A DNA stretch of 64,000 bases from Rhynchopus sp. YZ270_cl-10 (lineage: Eukaryota > Euglenozoa > Diplonemea > Diplonemida > Diplonemidae), in contig OZ037900.1 of the NCBI GenBank assembly GCA_964035575.1, positions 930,001 through 994,000 of the forward strand. The letters run 5' to 3'. Shown here in pieces: positions 52,106-61,309 of this stretch; the stretch's first letter is position 1; every line of letters begins with the position of its first letter. The position numbers and the translations under genes are program-made. Under the pieces are notes generated by a model that saw only the letters and a list, made by a program, of their open reading frames with translations, did not search any database and was not told where the DNA came from.

Positions 52106-55100
52106 TCACGTCACGGCAGACGCCCCCGAAGGGTCGTGACGGTGATGCAGTGGTTGAATGCCTTCCTGGGCCGCGTGCTTGAATTGCGGGTGGCAGGAGT
52201 GGCAGCATTCGTTTAGGCTTTTTCTGTCCAAGTGGCAGGCCCCACAGCGCGTCAATCTGTGGCTCAGGCAGAAGTCCATCACAAGCTCAAGGCCATCATC
52301 CTCTCTGTGGTGCAGGTTGCAGCAGGTTTCCACTACGGCTCGCACTTTCACACAGGACACACATCTGACTTTTCCGTGGCTCTCACATGAGATGATTTTG
52401 GCGTTCTTGCGGGCCCCCGCGGGGGCTGGTCGCGGGGGTCTGGACCTGAAGGCTGCAGTGTCCACCGCCGCTCTGCCCCGTGCCTGGCTGGATGCCTCCG
52501 TCCAGTTCGCGGCGTAGTGGTCCTGGGGGTAGAACCGTGCTGCCCATGCTTGGCTCTCCTCATACAGGATGGAGCTAGGGCCATGCGGCTGTTCGCTGCG
52601 GATGTTGTGGGCGTTGAGGTGGCGGAGGACGGCCTCTGTCTTGGCGGAAAGCACAGCCCGTCGGTTTACCCCTTGCACCACTGTCCCTCCGAGCGCTGTC
52701 AGACTGGTGACACCTCCCTCTTTGCCTCTGGTCCAACTGTCGACTTGGACCACACTGCGTAGGTCACGGGTGAGGCTCTGCAGTGACAGTGCTTTGGCCC
52801 ATACGCTCTTTTGGAAGAGAGGGTATTCTGCAGCTGCCTGGCTTAGCTGCTCCGCCCTCGCAACTTCGACCGTATCCATCGCTTCATTGCTGAGAGCGTC
52901 AGCGTCAGTGTTGAGGTTCCGCTTGACGTGGCGCCATTCGATGACGTAGCGGGGTTGCAGGTCTCGGATTTGGGCCCTGATGCGGTGGAGGAATGGCTGG
53001 AGGTTCTCTTTGCATGTTGTGTTCCCCTTGATGTGCTCGATGATCAGTTTAGAGTCACCGTATATGGTCGCCTGGCCACACACTTCTGGGGGTAGGTCGC
53101 GAAGAAGGCAAAGGCCACTGCTAGCCCCTTCGTACTCGGCAACGTTGTTGCTTCTTGCAAATGGCAGGGGCGTAGCTACGGATGCTGCCTTCACCCCGTC
53201 GATGTAGACAACTGCTCCTGCCCCTGCCCTCGCAAATACCGTACCGTTCTGTCTAGCACCACCATCAAAGAACACCTCTGTGCCCTGGCGGCCTTCTAGG
53301 GTGTTGCGCACAGTGCACACGGTTTGAGACGCACAGTATGGCTGGTATCTACGGTTCTTGATACCCGGCAAGGAAAGTCCCGTGGTCAGCTCGAAGTCTA
53401 TTGCGAGCTCAATGTAGCTAACGGAGTGCTCCGATCCGTTATGCGCCCATTGCAGACTGTTTACCCAGTGGTTGGTTGCGTACCATAGGTCTTCACTGTG
53501 TTTCCATATGGCCCCCACGTCTTGGTAACGCAGTGAAGGGAGTTGCACTCGCATGGGTTGGGGAGAAGACCATCCCCATGGGTAGTCAACCAGGCGGTGG
53601 TGGCGGGCCGACTCTGCTGGGCGGTCATCTCGAATCTGTCTTTGCCTGACTATCTCTATGAATAGCCTTTGCAGATTTCTCACTAGTGCGATCCTCTCGT
53701 GGTCGTCTCGCGGGAGAACGTTGTCGTGGCAGTCGTGACGGTACCGTGGTGCCACCCCGCAAATGACCAGACAGTTCGGCCAGTCCGTCCTGTCCGCGGC
53801 TGCGACAGGGTGACGGCTGCGTACCTCCTCCCACGCACTGCATTCCCACCACATATGGCGAACTGTTTCGCGGGCTTCGGTCTCACAGTAAGGGCATCCG
53901 TCGGTGATGAGGCCGGATCTACCCGTTGTTGTCATTGCCCCTGCGATGATGGAGCGAAGGATGCCTTTCTGGTACCCGGTTAAGTTGCTCTCGGGGTCTT
54001 CCAGCAGGTGCCTGGTCACTCTGCCGTCAACACCATGTTGGAGTCCGTCGTAGTCGCTCGATCGCTTGTTCGCAAGGGACCTCATTAGGGCATTCCGCAG
54101 TTTGTGACGTGCCTCGGCCTCGACTGACGTGGCTTGCTTTTCGGTGAGGGTGTCAACGTCCAGCAGGGTTTGGTCTCCTGATTCGTTGGTGAATCTGACT
54201 TGGTTGGGGGCAACCCAGTCCCACCCCAAGGCGTTCAGTGATTCATTGAGGAGGAAGAACGGTCCGTAGGACAGGGAATCTCTGTGCTGCCACGCCACCG
54301 CACATAGATGTCTGCAGTTTTCTCTTCTCATCTGTTTGATCCACGCACGTAGCCTGCGAATGTGGAAGACCATCTCCGGGTCTAGTCGGTGGCCGTGCTG
54401 TAGGATGTGCATGACCGCCACCACAGCACGTCGCGAAGGCCCGGTCCAGACAGCTGCTGTGAAGTTTTTCTGAAGTTTTGCCCGTTTCTCCGGGGACAGG
54501 TAAGTCACGGACGCGCCATAATAGCACTTTGACCCCGCAGTCATTGCCGCTATGTGGTCTCGGTGGTTTACTGGTGTTGGGAGGGACCGCACCCTTCCCA
54601 GGTTCTTCACCGCGTTTGAGGACCTGTTGGAGATGCGATTGGAGACGGGCAAGGAGCTAAGGTTGGTGCCTGGTTGTGCGTGCTGCATGACCCCTGTGCT
54701 GTCGAAGCTGTTCTTGACAGGGAGGAACGTCGGAGGGTTGTGGCACATTAGCTCTCCGGTTTGCACGTTGATCACCTTGATTTCACATGGGCGCGTGCGG
54801 CACGTGGAGAAGGTGAGCGACTTTGAGACGCTGATGTCCATCTGGGTGTGGTGAGAGAAGATCACTGTTCGGTCAACGGCCATCTGCTGGAGCTGGTGAG
54901 ATGGGGCAGTGGCGTAGATGTCGTCAACGAATGATGTGGTCTCAGCCCCCTTGCTGTCGACCTCACGCATCCATACGCTGATAACAATGTTTATTAGGAT
55001 CACACTCAATGGGCACCCCTGCATGATACCATTGGTTGGTGTGAAGGGTTCTCCCACAGACCCGTTGCACCGGAAGTGTCTCTTCATCTTCACATAAGCC

Positions 55101-58090
55101 TCTCTGAGTACCGATAGCACCACTCCATTGAAGCCCAGTCTCGCTGCAAGGCACATCGCGATGTTGATGGGGACGGTATCAAAGCACTTCTTAAAGTCTA
55201 TGGCTACTCCAAAGATGTGTTCACCGGTGAGGTGTGCGCATTCTAACTGTGCTGCGAGGTGCCAGTACAAGTCCTCCGTCCCGTGTTTGGGCCTGCACCC
55301 GTGCAATCCTGCAGGTGACAACTTGTCCAACCACGGAAAGGCGGATTGAGCACGTATCGATGCCCATATCCTATAGAGGACCGCCGTGATGGTGATGGGT
55401 CGTTGCGACAGGGGGTCTCCATCACTGTCTGGTTTCGGGATTAGCGGCACCAGTGCTTGCATGAGGGCTTCAGGCCACACGCCGTCCCGTTCGACGGCAT
55501 TTAGGCATTCCACAAGGATGGCGATGATAGAGTCAGGTAGCTGTTCCACTTCGTGTGCTCTCCATCCGTGCATGCCTGGTGAGGTGGTACGCTTCATACG
55601 TTTGAGTGCCTTGTGTACATCTTCCACCTTGATGGGTTCACAAGTCATGTCTTCTGCCGCCGGTAGTACATCTTCGTACACTGCGAGGAAGGAGTCCCAA
55701 CTTGGCTCGGGTGAGGAGGCGTATTTTTGGAATATACCACCCCATGCCTGGTTGTCTCTGAGGAGGGAGTCAACCTTGGCTGGGTCAGCCGTGAGAGTGC
55801 CATCTTGTTGCTTCATGAACGCTGCCGGCGTGGTGAAGCGGTCAGCCACATAGTCGAAGATGGCACCTTGACCTTTGCTCCCAACGTTTTGCATGGTGTG
55901 CTTCCAATGCAGACTGCGTTGTGCCTTCATGGCGGCAAAGGCTTCTCTCTGGGAGCCTTCGAGTTTCTCTAGGAGGCGGTGCAGGTAATCCACTCCGGGG
56001 TTTGGTACGAAGAGGGCCTCAGTGATCTCATCCCTCAGCGGGCCTCCTCGGAGTCGGGACAGCGCCTCCCACGCGTACCTCTCCCTGCGGGTCATTGCGT
56101 ACGGCTTGTCCACAAGCAGTCTGGCCCTTCCTATTTGGAGAAGCGTGCGTAGGTTTCCCATGACAGCGTCCCTCGCCCTTGTTAGCTTTGAGGACGCCCC
56201 ATTTTTGCTGCTGTGCTTTGTGGCGTGCCTGGCCGTCTTCACAAGGGATGTCTCGCTTCGCCCGCAGTAATCAGAATGTGGGGACGCTATGCTGTCCTCA
56301 TGGAGGAGGAGTAGGAACTTCTCACCCACCTCTGCAAACTCAGCAAGCTTGCTTTCTCCTGATGCCTCGCTCCTGTCGTTTTTCTCCAGCTGGCTAGCAA
56401 ATGCCACCGCAGTCTCTGGGGTGTTCCTTGGTCTATCCAGTGGGAAGGGCTTGGGGAGCACGCATCTCCGGGTGCGGCCAGAATATACGTTTAGGTCGAG
56501 GGTGAAGGTGAGCGGTACATGTGTCGGGAAAGGGCAGTCGTCGAAGCTGGAGTCAACTGTCACTTTATAGATCGCTGGTGCTGCCGTCGCATTCGCCAGG
56601 CACATATCAATCCGCGTTCCGTTCGAGTTGGCCGTTCTGCAGGTGAAAGGTGGAGGGGTCCGTTGGGCAGCGGCTAGGCTCTCCGCCACATCAACCCATC
56701 TTCCAGATCTCTGCGCTGCCGCAAGAGTGACGCTATTGGAGGCGTTGCAGTTGAAGTCCCCGATGATGATGACTGGGACTGCGTGACCCAGGCCAGTTGC
56801 CATCTCCAATGCGTCCTTGATGAGTGCTTCTCGTTCGGCCGCCGCCTCCTGGCCTGCGTGTGCGTAGAGGGAGATGACGTGGAAGGCAGCCCCTGCGCCC
56901 ACCGCAACAGCTGTGTGGACCACCCTCGTTGAATCGTGACAGCGTTTTTCCACCGGTGATTTAGGCGCGATGGTTTGCGCTATCAGGCCACTCTTGGTCA
57001 TTATCGCCACGCCTCCCGGTGCGATTTGCTGGCGCTCGCCTCCTCCCGTCTTTGCGAGGGCCTTTCCCCAGTGTACCTCCCTTCCTTTTGCGTGGAAGTA
57101 TTGCCCATGTGTGCCCATGTGTTCCTTCCCGACCCTTGTCTCCTGTAAGGCAAGGATATCAGCCGGGAGGTCAGCCACGTCACGGTGGTGCGTTTGCAGC
57201 GACGTTACGTTGATGGTGGTGATGGTTAGGGGTCTGGGTGCGGGTGTAGGCGGAGCTCGGGGTTGCCGTCTGTTCCTGTTCGCCGGAGACGGTGCCTCGA
57301 GGGGGAGAATGCCGTTCTGACAGGCTCGTAGACTTCGGAGGAGAGCCATCGGGATTCTGAGTATGTCATAATGCTCAGGTCTGTACGTTAGTCCCAGCAC
57401 ACGGTTCCGTTGGGCAGGGCAGCCCTCACGTCGCAGTGTGCCACGACTTCCCGTGCTGGCGTTGAGGACCCATACCTCCGCCTTGAGGATCGTCGCTGCC
57501 GCCTGCAAGCAGAGGTGGTCCCCGTAGGTGCCGTCACGGCTCATGTGGTCCAGGTATATGCTGAACGAGGTCGTGGCTGCTGCCGGCCCGGCTTCATACA
57601 GGTACCTGGACTCTTCGTTTGTGCGCAGGTGGCTGATGACGTCTCTGCGCAAGGAGGCCGCACATATACTCCCGGTGCATTGTGAGGCGAGCGCCCTAAA
57701 GAGGCAGTTGCCGTCCCCAGGGATCACGTGACGGGAGGTGTGCAAGCTCGCTGCTGTCCGGTCCAGCCACACATTATTCTCTGCTCTCTCTGCAATAGGG
57801 TCATCCCCCCCGCCTCTCATATTTGTACGATGCTTCCCGCACGCGGACGCGTATCCAATCTTTGAGTCGATGCTCATCTCTGGAGATGCTGGCGTTGTCA
57901 CAAGCGGGAGATATACTTTCGGAGGGACTGCTAGGGTCGCCGTCATGAGAGGTAGGGGGATGATATGCTGAGGGTGCTGGGGTTGAAAGGATGGAAGTCG
58001 GGATGGAATGGTGATCGTTGGAGAGGGAGGGTTTGAGTTGTGTGAGGGGTTCGTTTGAACAGCCTCATTGCCGATCCTGATTGCGTTCAC
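52106..58090 (-). CDS. LINE ORF2: OTU protease, APE endonuclease, RT, zinc finger, RNase H
   Basis: 1994 codons from a GTG; the first ATG is codon 49, so initiation may be by overlap with ORF1 or by frameshifting. An OTU-type cysteine protease lies at residues about 115-245 (PGDGNCLFRAL with Cys129, PEHYDIL with His240). An APE endonuclease follows at about 288-540 (TTINVTSL, LALQET, IIGDFNC, GTRIDMCLAN). RT is at about 760-1090 (AIDFKKCFDTV, IMQGCPLSV, FVDDIYA near 1054). A CPYC-H-C zinc finger is near 1400. RNase H is at about 1600-1740 (VFFDGGA, NNVAEYEG, IYGDSKLI, NTDADALSN), whose NNVAEYEG motif resembles archaeal/bacterial-type enzymes. A Cys/His module is duplicated at about 1890-1975. 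All catalytic residues appear present. ORF2 products nick the target and reverse-transcribe the RNA in place. Confidence 0.93.
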   Translation of the reverse strand: MNAIRIGNEAVQTNPSHNSNPPSPTITIPSRLPSFQPQHPQHIIPLPLMTATLAVPPKVYLPLVTTPASPEMSIDSKIGYASACGKHRTNMRGGGDDPIAERAENNVWLDRTAASLHTSRHVIPGDGNCLFRALASQCTGSICAASLRRDVISHLRTNEESRYLYEAGPAAATTSFSIYLDHMSRDGTYGDHLCLQAAATILKAEVWVLNASTGSRGTLRREGCPAQRNRVLGLTYRPEHYDILRIPMALLRSLRACQNGILPLEAPSPANRNRRQPRAPPTPAPRPLTITTINVTSLQTHHRDVADLPADILALQETRVGKEHMGTHGQYFHAKGREVHWGKALAKTGGGERQQIAPGGVAIMTKSGLIAQTIAPKSPVEKRCHDSTRVVHTAVAVGAGAAFHVISLYAHAGQEAAAEREALIKDALEMATGLGHAVPVIIIGDFNCNASNSVTLAAAQRSGRWVDVAESLAAAQRTPPPFTCRTANSNGTRIDMCLANATAAPAIYKVTVDSSFDDCPFPTHVPLTFTLDLNVYSGRTRRCVLPKPFPLDRPRNTPETAVAFASQLEKNDRSEASGESKLAEFAEVGEKFLLLLHEDSIASPHSDYCGRSETSLVKTARHATKHSSKNGASSKLTRARDAVMGNLRTLLQIGRARLLVDKPYAMTRRERYAWEALSRLRGGPLRDEITEALFVPNPGVDYLHRLLEKLEGSQREAFAAMKAQRSLHWKHTMQNVGSKGQGAIFDYVADRFTTPAAFMKQQDGTLTADPAKVDSLLRDNQAWGGIFQKYASSPEPSWDSFLAVYEDVLPAAEDMTCEPIKVEDVHKALKRMKRTTSPGMHGWRAHEVEQLPDSIIAILVECLNAVERDGVWPEALMQALVPLIPKPDSDGDPLSQRPITITAVLYRIWASIRAQSAFPWLDKLSPAGLHGCRPKHGTEDLYWHLAAQLECAHLTGEHIFGVAIDFKKCFDTVPINIAMCLAARLGFNGVVLSVLREAYVKMKRHFRCNGSVGEPFTPTNGIMQGCPLSVILINIVISVWMREVDSKGAETTSFVDDIYATAPSHQLQQMAVDRTVIFSHHTQMDISVSKSLTFSTCRTRPCEIKVINVQTGELMCHNPPTFLPVKNSFDSTGVMQHAQPGTNLSSLPVSNRISNRSSNAVKNLGRVRSLPTPVNHRDHIAAMTAGSKCYYGASVTYLSPEKRAKLQKNFTAAVWTGPSRRAVVAVMHILQHGHRLDPEMVFHIRRLRAWIKQMRRENCRHLCAVAWQHRDSLSYGPFFLLNESLNALGWDWVAPNQVRFTNESGDQTLLDVDTLTEKQATSVEAEARHKLRNALMRSLANKRSSDYDGLQHGVDGRVTRHLLEDPESNLTGYQKGILRSIIAGAMTTTGRSGLITDGCPYCETEARETVRHMWWECSAWEEVRSRHPVAAADRTDWPNCLVICGVAPRYRHDCHDNVLPRDDHERIALVRNLQRLFIEIVRQRQIRDDRPAESARHHRLVDYPWGWSSPQPMRVQLPSLRYQDVGAIWKHSEDLWYATNHWVNSLQWAHNGSEHSVSYIELAIDFELTTGLSLPGIKNRRYQPYCASQTVCTVRNTLEGRQGTEVFFDGGARQNGTVFARAGAGAVVYIDGVKAASVATPLPFARSNNVAEYEGASSGLCLLRDLPPEVCGQATIYGDSKLIIEHIKGNTTCKENLQPFLHRIRAQIRDLQPRYVIEWRHVKRNLNTDADALSNEAMDTVEVARAEQLSQAAAEYPLFQKSVWAKALSLQSLTRDLRSVVQVDSWTRGKEGGVTSLTALGGTVVQGVNRRAVLSAKTEAVLRHLNAHNIRSEQPHGPSSILYEESQAWAARFYPQDHYAANWTEASSQARGRAAVDTAAFRSRPPRPAPAGARKNAKIISCESHGKVRCVSCVKVRAVVETCCNLHHREDDGLELVMDFCLSHRLTRCGACHLDRKSLNECCHSCHPQFKHAAQEGIQPLHHRHDPSGASAVT

Positions 58091-60188
58091 GGGGGACTGT
58101 TGCGAAGCTCGTGATGAGCGGCTGCCCTGCGGACTTGGTCCCCTTTGTCGCCGTCGGTCCCTTCCCTTTCCCTTCCTTCGCTTGTGGTTTCGGGCCCACG
58201 CTGTACGGCCCTGTCACGATCTTCTTAGCCCGGTTGAACGTATCGGCGATCTGTTCCATCCGTGTAGCCCGCGGCATTTCCCCCGCGCTCCGGGCGATGG
58301 ACCTATCGTGGTTGTCGCTCGGGGCTGAGGTGGGCTTTTGCTGGGGGAGATTCGGCGGTGCCTCCTGCACCAGTGGCTTCAACTGCTGATGCGACGCTGG
58401 TGGTTGCTGCTCAGCCCTATCATGTGTGCTGACGACGTGTTCCAGCGCCGCTTCCACCTCACCATTGTGTTTGCACTGGTAACGCATCGCCTGCTCCTGG
58501 TCCTCCTTTATCCGTTGCGCTTCCCCGTCCACGGCGGCGAACTTGATGGTGGCGGCGTCAACCAGGTTGGCCGTACCCCGCTGTGTTTGCATCAGGGCCT
58601 CCTTCGTTTTGGCTTCGAGAGCGTGGTTGCGCTGCCGGGCCAATGCCGCCTCCTCCTCTGCTTGACTCCGGAGGAGGTTGACTTCGTTGCTGAGGCGGTT
58701 CGCTGCGGCTGTCAGCCTGTCGTCGGTCTGGTGCGCCTTCTTCAGGGCCTCTTCAGCCATGGCTGATACCACAACAGTATCAGCTGCCGCCTGCTGCGTG
58801 CGCCTGCCCTGTTCTTGCAGCCCTTCCTGGAGGTGGGGAACAGCGGCCTCAGCTCTCTTGTGTGCCTCCACGAGCTGTTCAGCCGTGCTGCTGGCGGTGG
58901 TAGCTTTCGCCGCAACCTCGGTTGTCCACGCGTGCAACTTCACGTACGCGGACTGCAGCTCCTCCGCCTGCTGGGTCTGCTGGCTTGCGGTTCTGGTTGA
59001 CGTGTCTTGTGCCTTGTCTTGTGCCTGCGTCACTTGCATCACCCGTTCCTCCAACAGCTCCATTCTGACCGCTAGTTGGGTGGCAGCGGGTGCGCCGGAC
59101 TGCACTCCAGAAATGGCTTTGACGATGACCTGCTGCTCCTTCTTTTGGTTGTGGAGTTGAAGGCGGATGTCTTCCATTTCCTCCCTCTCAAAGGTAACGA
59201 CCCTCAGATTAGTGGCGGTGGCTGCTTCGAGTGCATTGGTCGCCTGCTTTGCCGCGCGTTCCGCCTTCTTCTTCACTGCCTGCAGTTCCGTGGACACCCC
59301 CACCTGGTCAACGGCCAGCGCCTTGGTGGCCCTCACCTCTTCGCGGAGCTGCTCGAGGAGGAGCTGCGTGCCTTCTGCGTTCTCCACTGCCTTCTCCGTC
59401 ATCTGCCTTGTCACGGCAGCTGCCTCCTCTTTCGCCCGCTGCAACGCAGCAGCAAACTCCTGCCGCAGCTGTGCAAGCTCAGGTGCAGGTGTAGTAGCGG
59501 GTGCAGTAGCGGGTGTAGCAGCGGGTGTAGCAGACACAGCAGGTGTAGCAGGCACAGCAGACACAGGTGCAGTAACCTCACTAGGCGCAGACGCAGCAGC
59601 AGTGGTGGTTGTGACTGGAACTGTAGGGGAGGGCAGTGGTGTGGCAGGTGTCGTGGGCGTTTGCTTGGTGCGGTCCTGGGCGATGACCTTCAGCACCGCG
59701 TGGAGGTGCGCGACGGGGACGACGACGTCCTTCGCGGTGTAGCCCCTACCGCCTCCCCGCCCACCTGTTCGCTTGACGCCTTGCAAGGCCGCCAACAGGG
59801 CCGCAATGGCGTCCTCGTGTGCGCGGTGCTCCTTCTTCAGCCGCTTTTCCTCCTCCCTCCTTTTCCGCTCGGCACGGATGGTGTCCATGTCCTGGATGGA
59901 CATGCGGTGCCCGTTGATGTCGAGCTCTGTGTTGGGGGGCGGATGCGGGGCGGTGACCTGAAGGACGTCCGCCTTCCTGCCCGTCACCTCGGCTTCCCAC
60001 TCCATCTGCTTCAGCATGGCCGTGGCCTGTGCCTGCAGGAAGCTGGAGGGGAAGGGGTGGATGCGGTATTCCCGCGGTGGTTGGAGTGTCAGCACGAGGG
60101 GGCGCACTACCTGCTGTCCGGCTTGTTCGCCGTCGAGAATCTCGACGTTGCCGGGGGATGCCGCATGGAGGCCAGCCGGGTTTTGCAT
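58065..60188 (-). CDS. LINE ORF1: coiled-coil protein
   Basis: 707 residues from MQNPAGLHAASPGN at 60188; an upstream in-frame ATG exists in the TG-rich leader. It has no RRM or zinc knuckle. After an N-terminal region with a charged helix (RAERKRREEEKRLKKEHRA) comes a Pro/Thr/Ala linker (VPATPAVSATPAATPATAP). A long Ala/Glu/Gln-rich heptad coiled coil follows, about residues 240-600. The tail is basic (KEGKGKGPTATKGTKSAG). ORF1 proteins usually trimerise through the coiled coil and bind the element RNA; the basic tail could do so here. It overlaps the ORF2 frame by at least 26 nt. Confidence 0.8.
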   Translation of the reverse strand: MQNPAGLHAASPGNVEILDGEQAGQQVVRPLVLTLQPPREYRIHPFPSSFLQAQATAMLKQMEWEAEVTGRKADVLQVTAPHPPPNTELDINGHRMSIQDMDTIRAERKRREEEKRLKKEHRAHEDAIAALLAALQGVKRTGGRGGGRGYTAKDVVVPVAHLHAVLKVIAQDRTKQTPTTPATPLPSPTVPVTTTTAAASAPSEVTAPVSAVPATPAVSATPAATPATAPATTPAPELAQLRQEFAAALQRAKEEAAAVTRQMTEKAVENAEGTQLLLEQLREEVRATKALAVDQVGVSTELQAVKKKAERAAKQATNALEAATATNLRVVTFEREEMEDIRLQLHNQKKEQQVIVKAISGVQSGAPAATQLAVRMELLEERVMQVTQAQDKAQDTSTRTASQQTQQAEELQSAYVKLHAWTTEVAAKATTASSTAEQLVEAHKRAEAAVPHLQEGLQEQGRRTQQAAADTVVVSAMAEEALKKAHQTDDRLTAAANRLSNEVNLLRSQAEEEAALARQRNHALEAKTKEALMQTQRGTANLVDAATIKFAAVDGEAQRIKEDQEQAMRYQCKHNGEVEAALEHVVSTHDRAEQQPPASHQQLKPLVQEAPPNLPQQKPTSAPSDNHDRSIARSAGEMPRATRMEQIADTFNRAKKIVTGPYSVGPKPQAKEGKGKGPTATKGTKSAGQPLITSFATVPRERNQDRQ

Positions 60189-60239
60189 TGTGATAGTGTT
60201 AATTTCCCTCGTTCCCCCTGTGTGTGTGTGTGTATGCAT

Positions 60240-61299
60240 TTCTCTTTCAAAAGCTTCTCTTATGTATTCATTTATTTATATTTTTTTGCTGTGTGTTGCA
60301 ATTTTTATTGTTTTTTTTTTTTTTTTTTTTTTTTAGTACGCATTTTGCCCCATCCCATCCCTCCCATGCTTCTTCATTTTCTCTCTTTTTTTGTAATGAA
60401 TTGTGCATGCATTTGTGCAGACAAACCAAGAATTCGGCATGAAATGCAAAACAAAAGAAAAAAAAAAATTCTCGACACAACAAAATGTGTTTCGACTTTT
60501 TAAAAGTGACAACACCCCCCCCTCCCAACCCCCCTCGTTGCTGTGTCATCCTTTAACGAAGTTATTAAGATTGTGAGAGGAAATGGCTTATGTGCATTGC
60601 CTCACTTTGCTCTTTTCTCGTTTCTTCCTTTTTTTTTCTTCTTTTTCTTTTTCTTTTGGGGGTACATGTTCCACCCTTTAATGCTTATCGTTTGCTAAAG
60701 TAGTATAATTATGAATTTGCTTCGAGACAGTGGAGCTGTTGCACAGGGTGGCAACTTCACTATTCGAACAATTTTTCAAAAAAAAAAAAAAAAAATAGTG
60801 GAGTTCATCCTCTGGGGTGTCTACACTAATACAACCAAGTTTTCAAAGAAAAAAAACATGCGTGGTATCGTAGAGTACATGCTTGAGTGTCTGCACTTAA
60901 GTTTTCAAAGAAAGAAGAAATAAAAAGAAAAAAAACAAACAGATATCGGACGTTGTGGAAAAAAAAAGGTGAACAACCGTTTTCTAACAATTTTCCGAAA
61001 GAGGAAAAACGACTTTTCCCCCCCTTTGTGCAACAGTCGTTTGTCTTCAAAAAAAAAAAATAATGAAATCACGCAATTTTTGTTTATCTTGCTGACTCCT
61101 TCTAACTTTTGTTTTTATGTTTCATTTTTTTTTTTTATTTTTTTCAAAAAAAAAATATAGTAGATCATGTCCTTTAGTAAACTACCACTTTTAGTGTGTG
61201 ATCACTATGTCGTGACTGTCCATTAGCACTTTTTTTTTAAACCTGCGAGGATACACCATCTTGCAATGATGGCCTGACCGTTTTCAGATTAAAGAAAAC
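60240..61299. other. A/T-rich intergenic DNA with S3 copies
   Basis: Long poly-T/poly-A runs, an S3 copy at 60797-60848 and a partial one at 60880-60912. No credible gene. Confidence 0.5.
60797..60848 (+). repeat. S3 repeat copy
   Basis: ATAGTGGAGTTCATCCTCTG, then GGGTGTCTACACTAATACAA and CCAAGTTTTCAAAG. A second partial unit (GAGTGTCTGCACTTAAGTTTTC) follows. Confidence 0.72.
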
Positions 61300-61309
61300 C
61301 AGTTTTCTT

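Larger units (their letters stand above)
52044..60219 (-). mobile_element. Apparently full-length LINE (APE-RT-RNase H type) with OTU domain, between AC microsatellites
   Basis: On the minus strand the element runs from GGGGGAACGAGGG next to (AC)n at 60220-60235, through two overlapping ORFs, to a short 3' region ending ATTACCCCTACTAGTTATCA next to (AC)n at about 52029-52043. Both ORFs are uninterrupted. The 3' terminal block recurs as orphan pieces at 17632-17698 and 34251-34312, also next to AC repeats, as expected for 5'-truncated copies of the same family. The microsatellite on both sides looks like the target site or its duplication. Confidence 0.82.

Noticed and set aside
59076-60503. 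475-residue plus-strand ORF opposite LINE ORF1
   Set aside because: Cys/Arg/Leu-rich antisense shadow; the minus strand has the clear coiled-coil protein.
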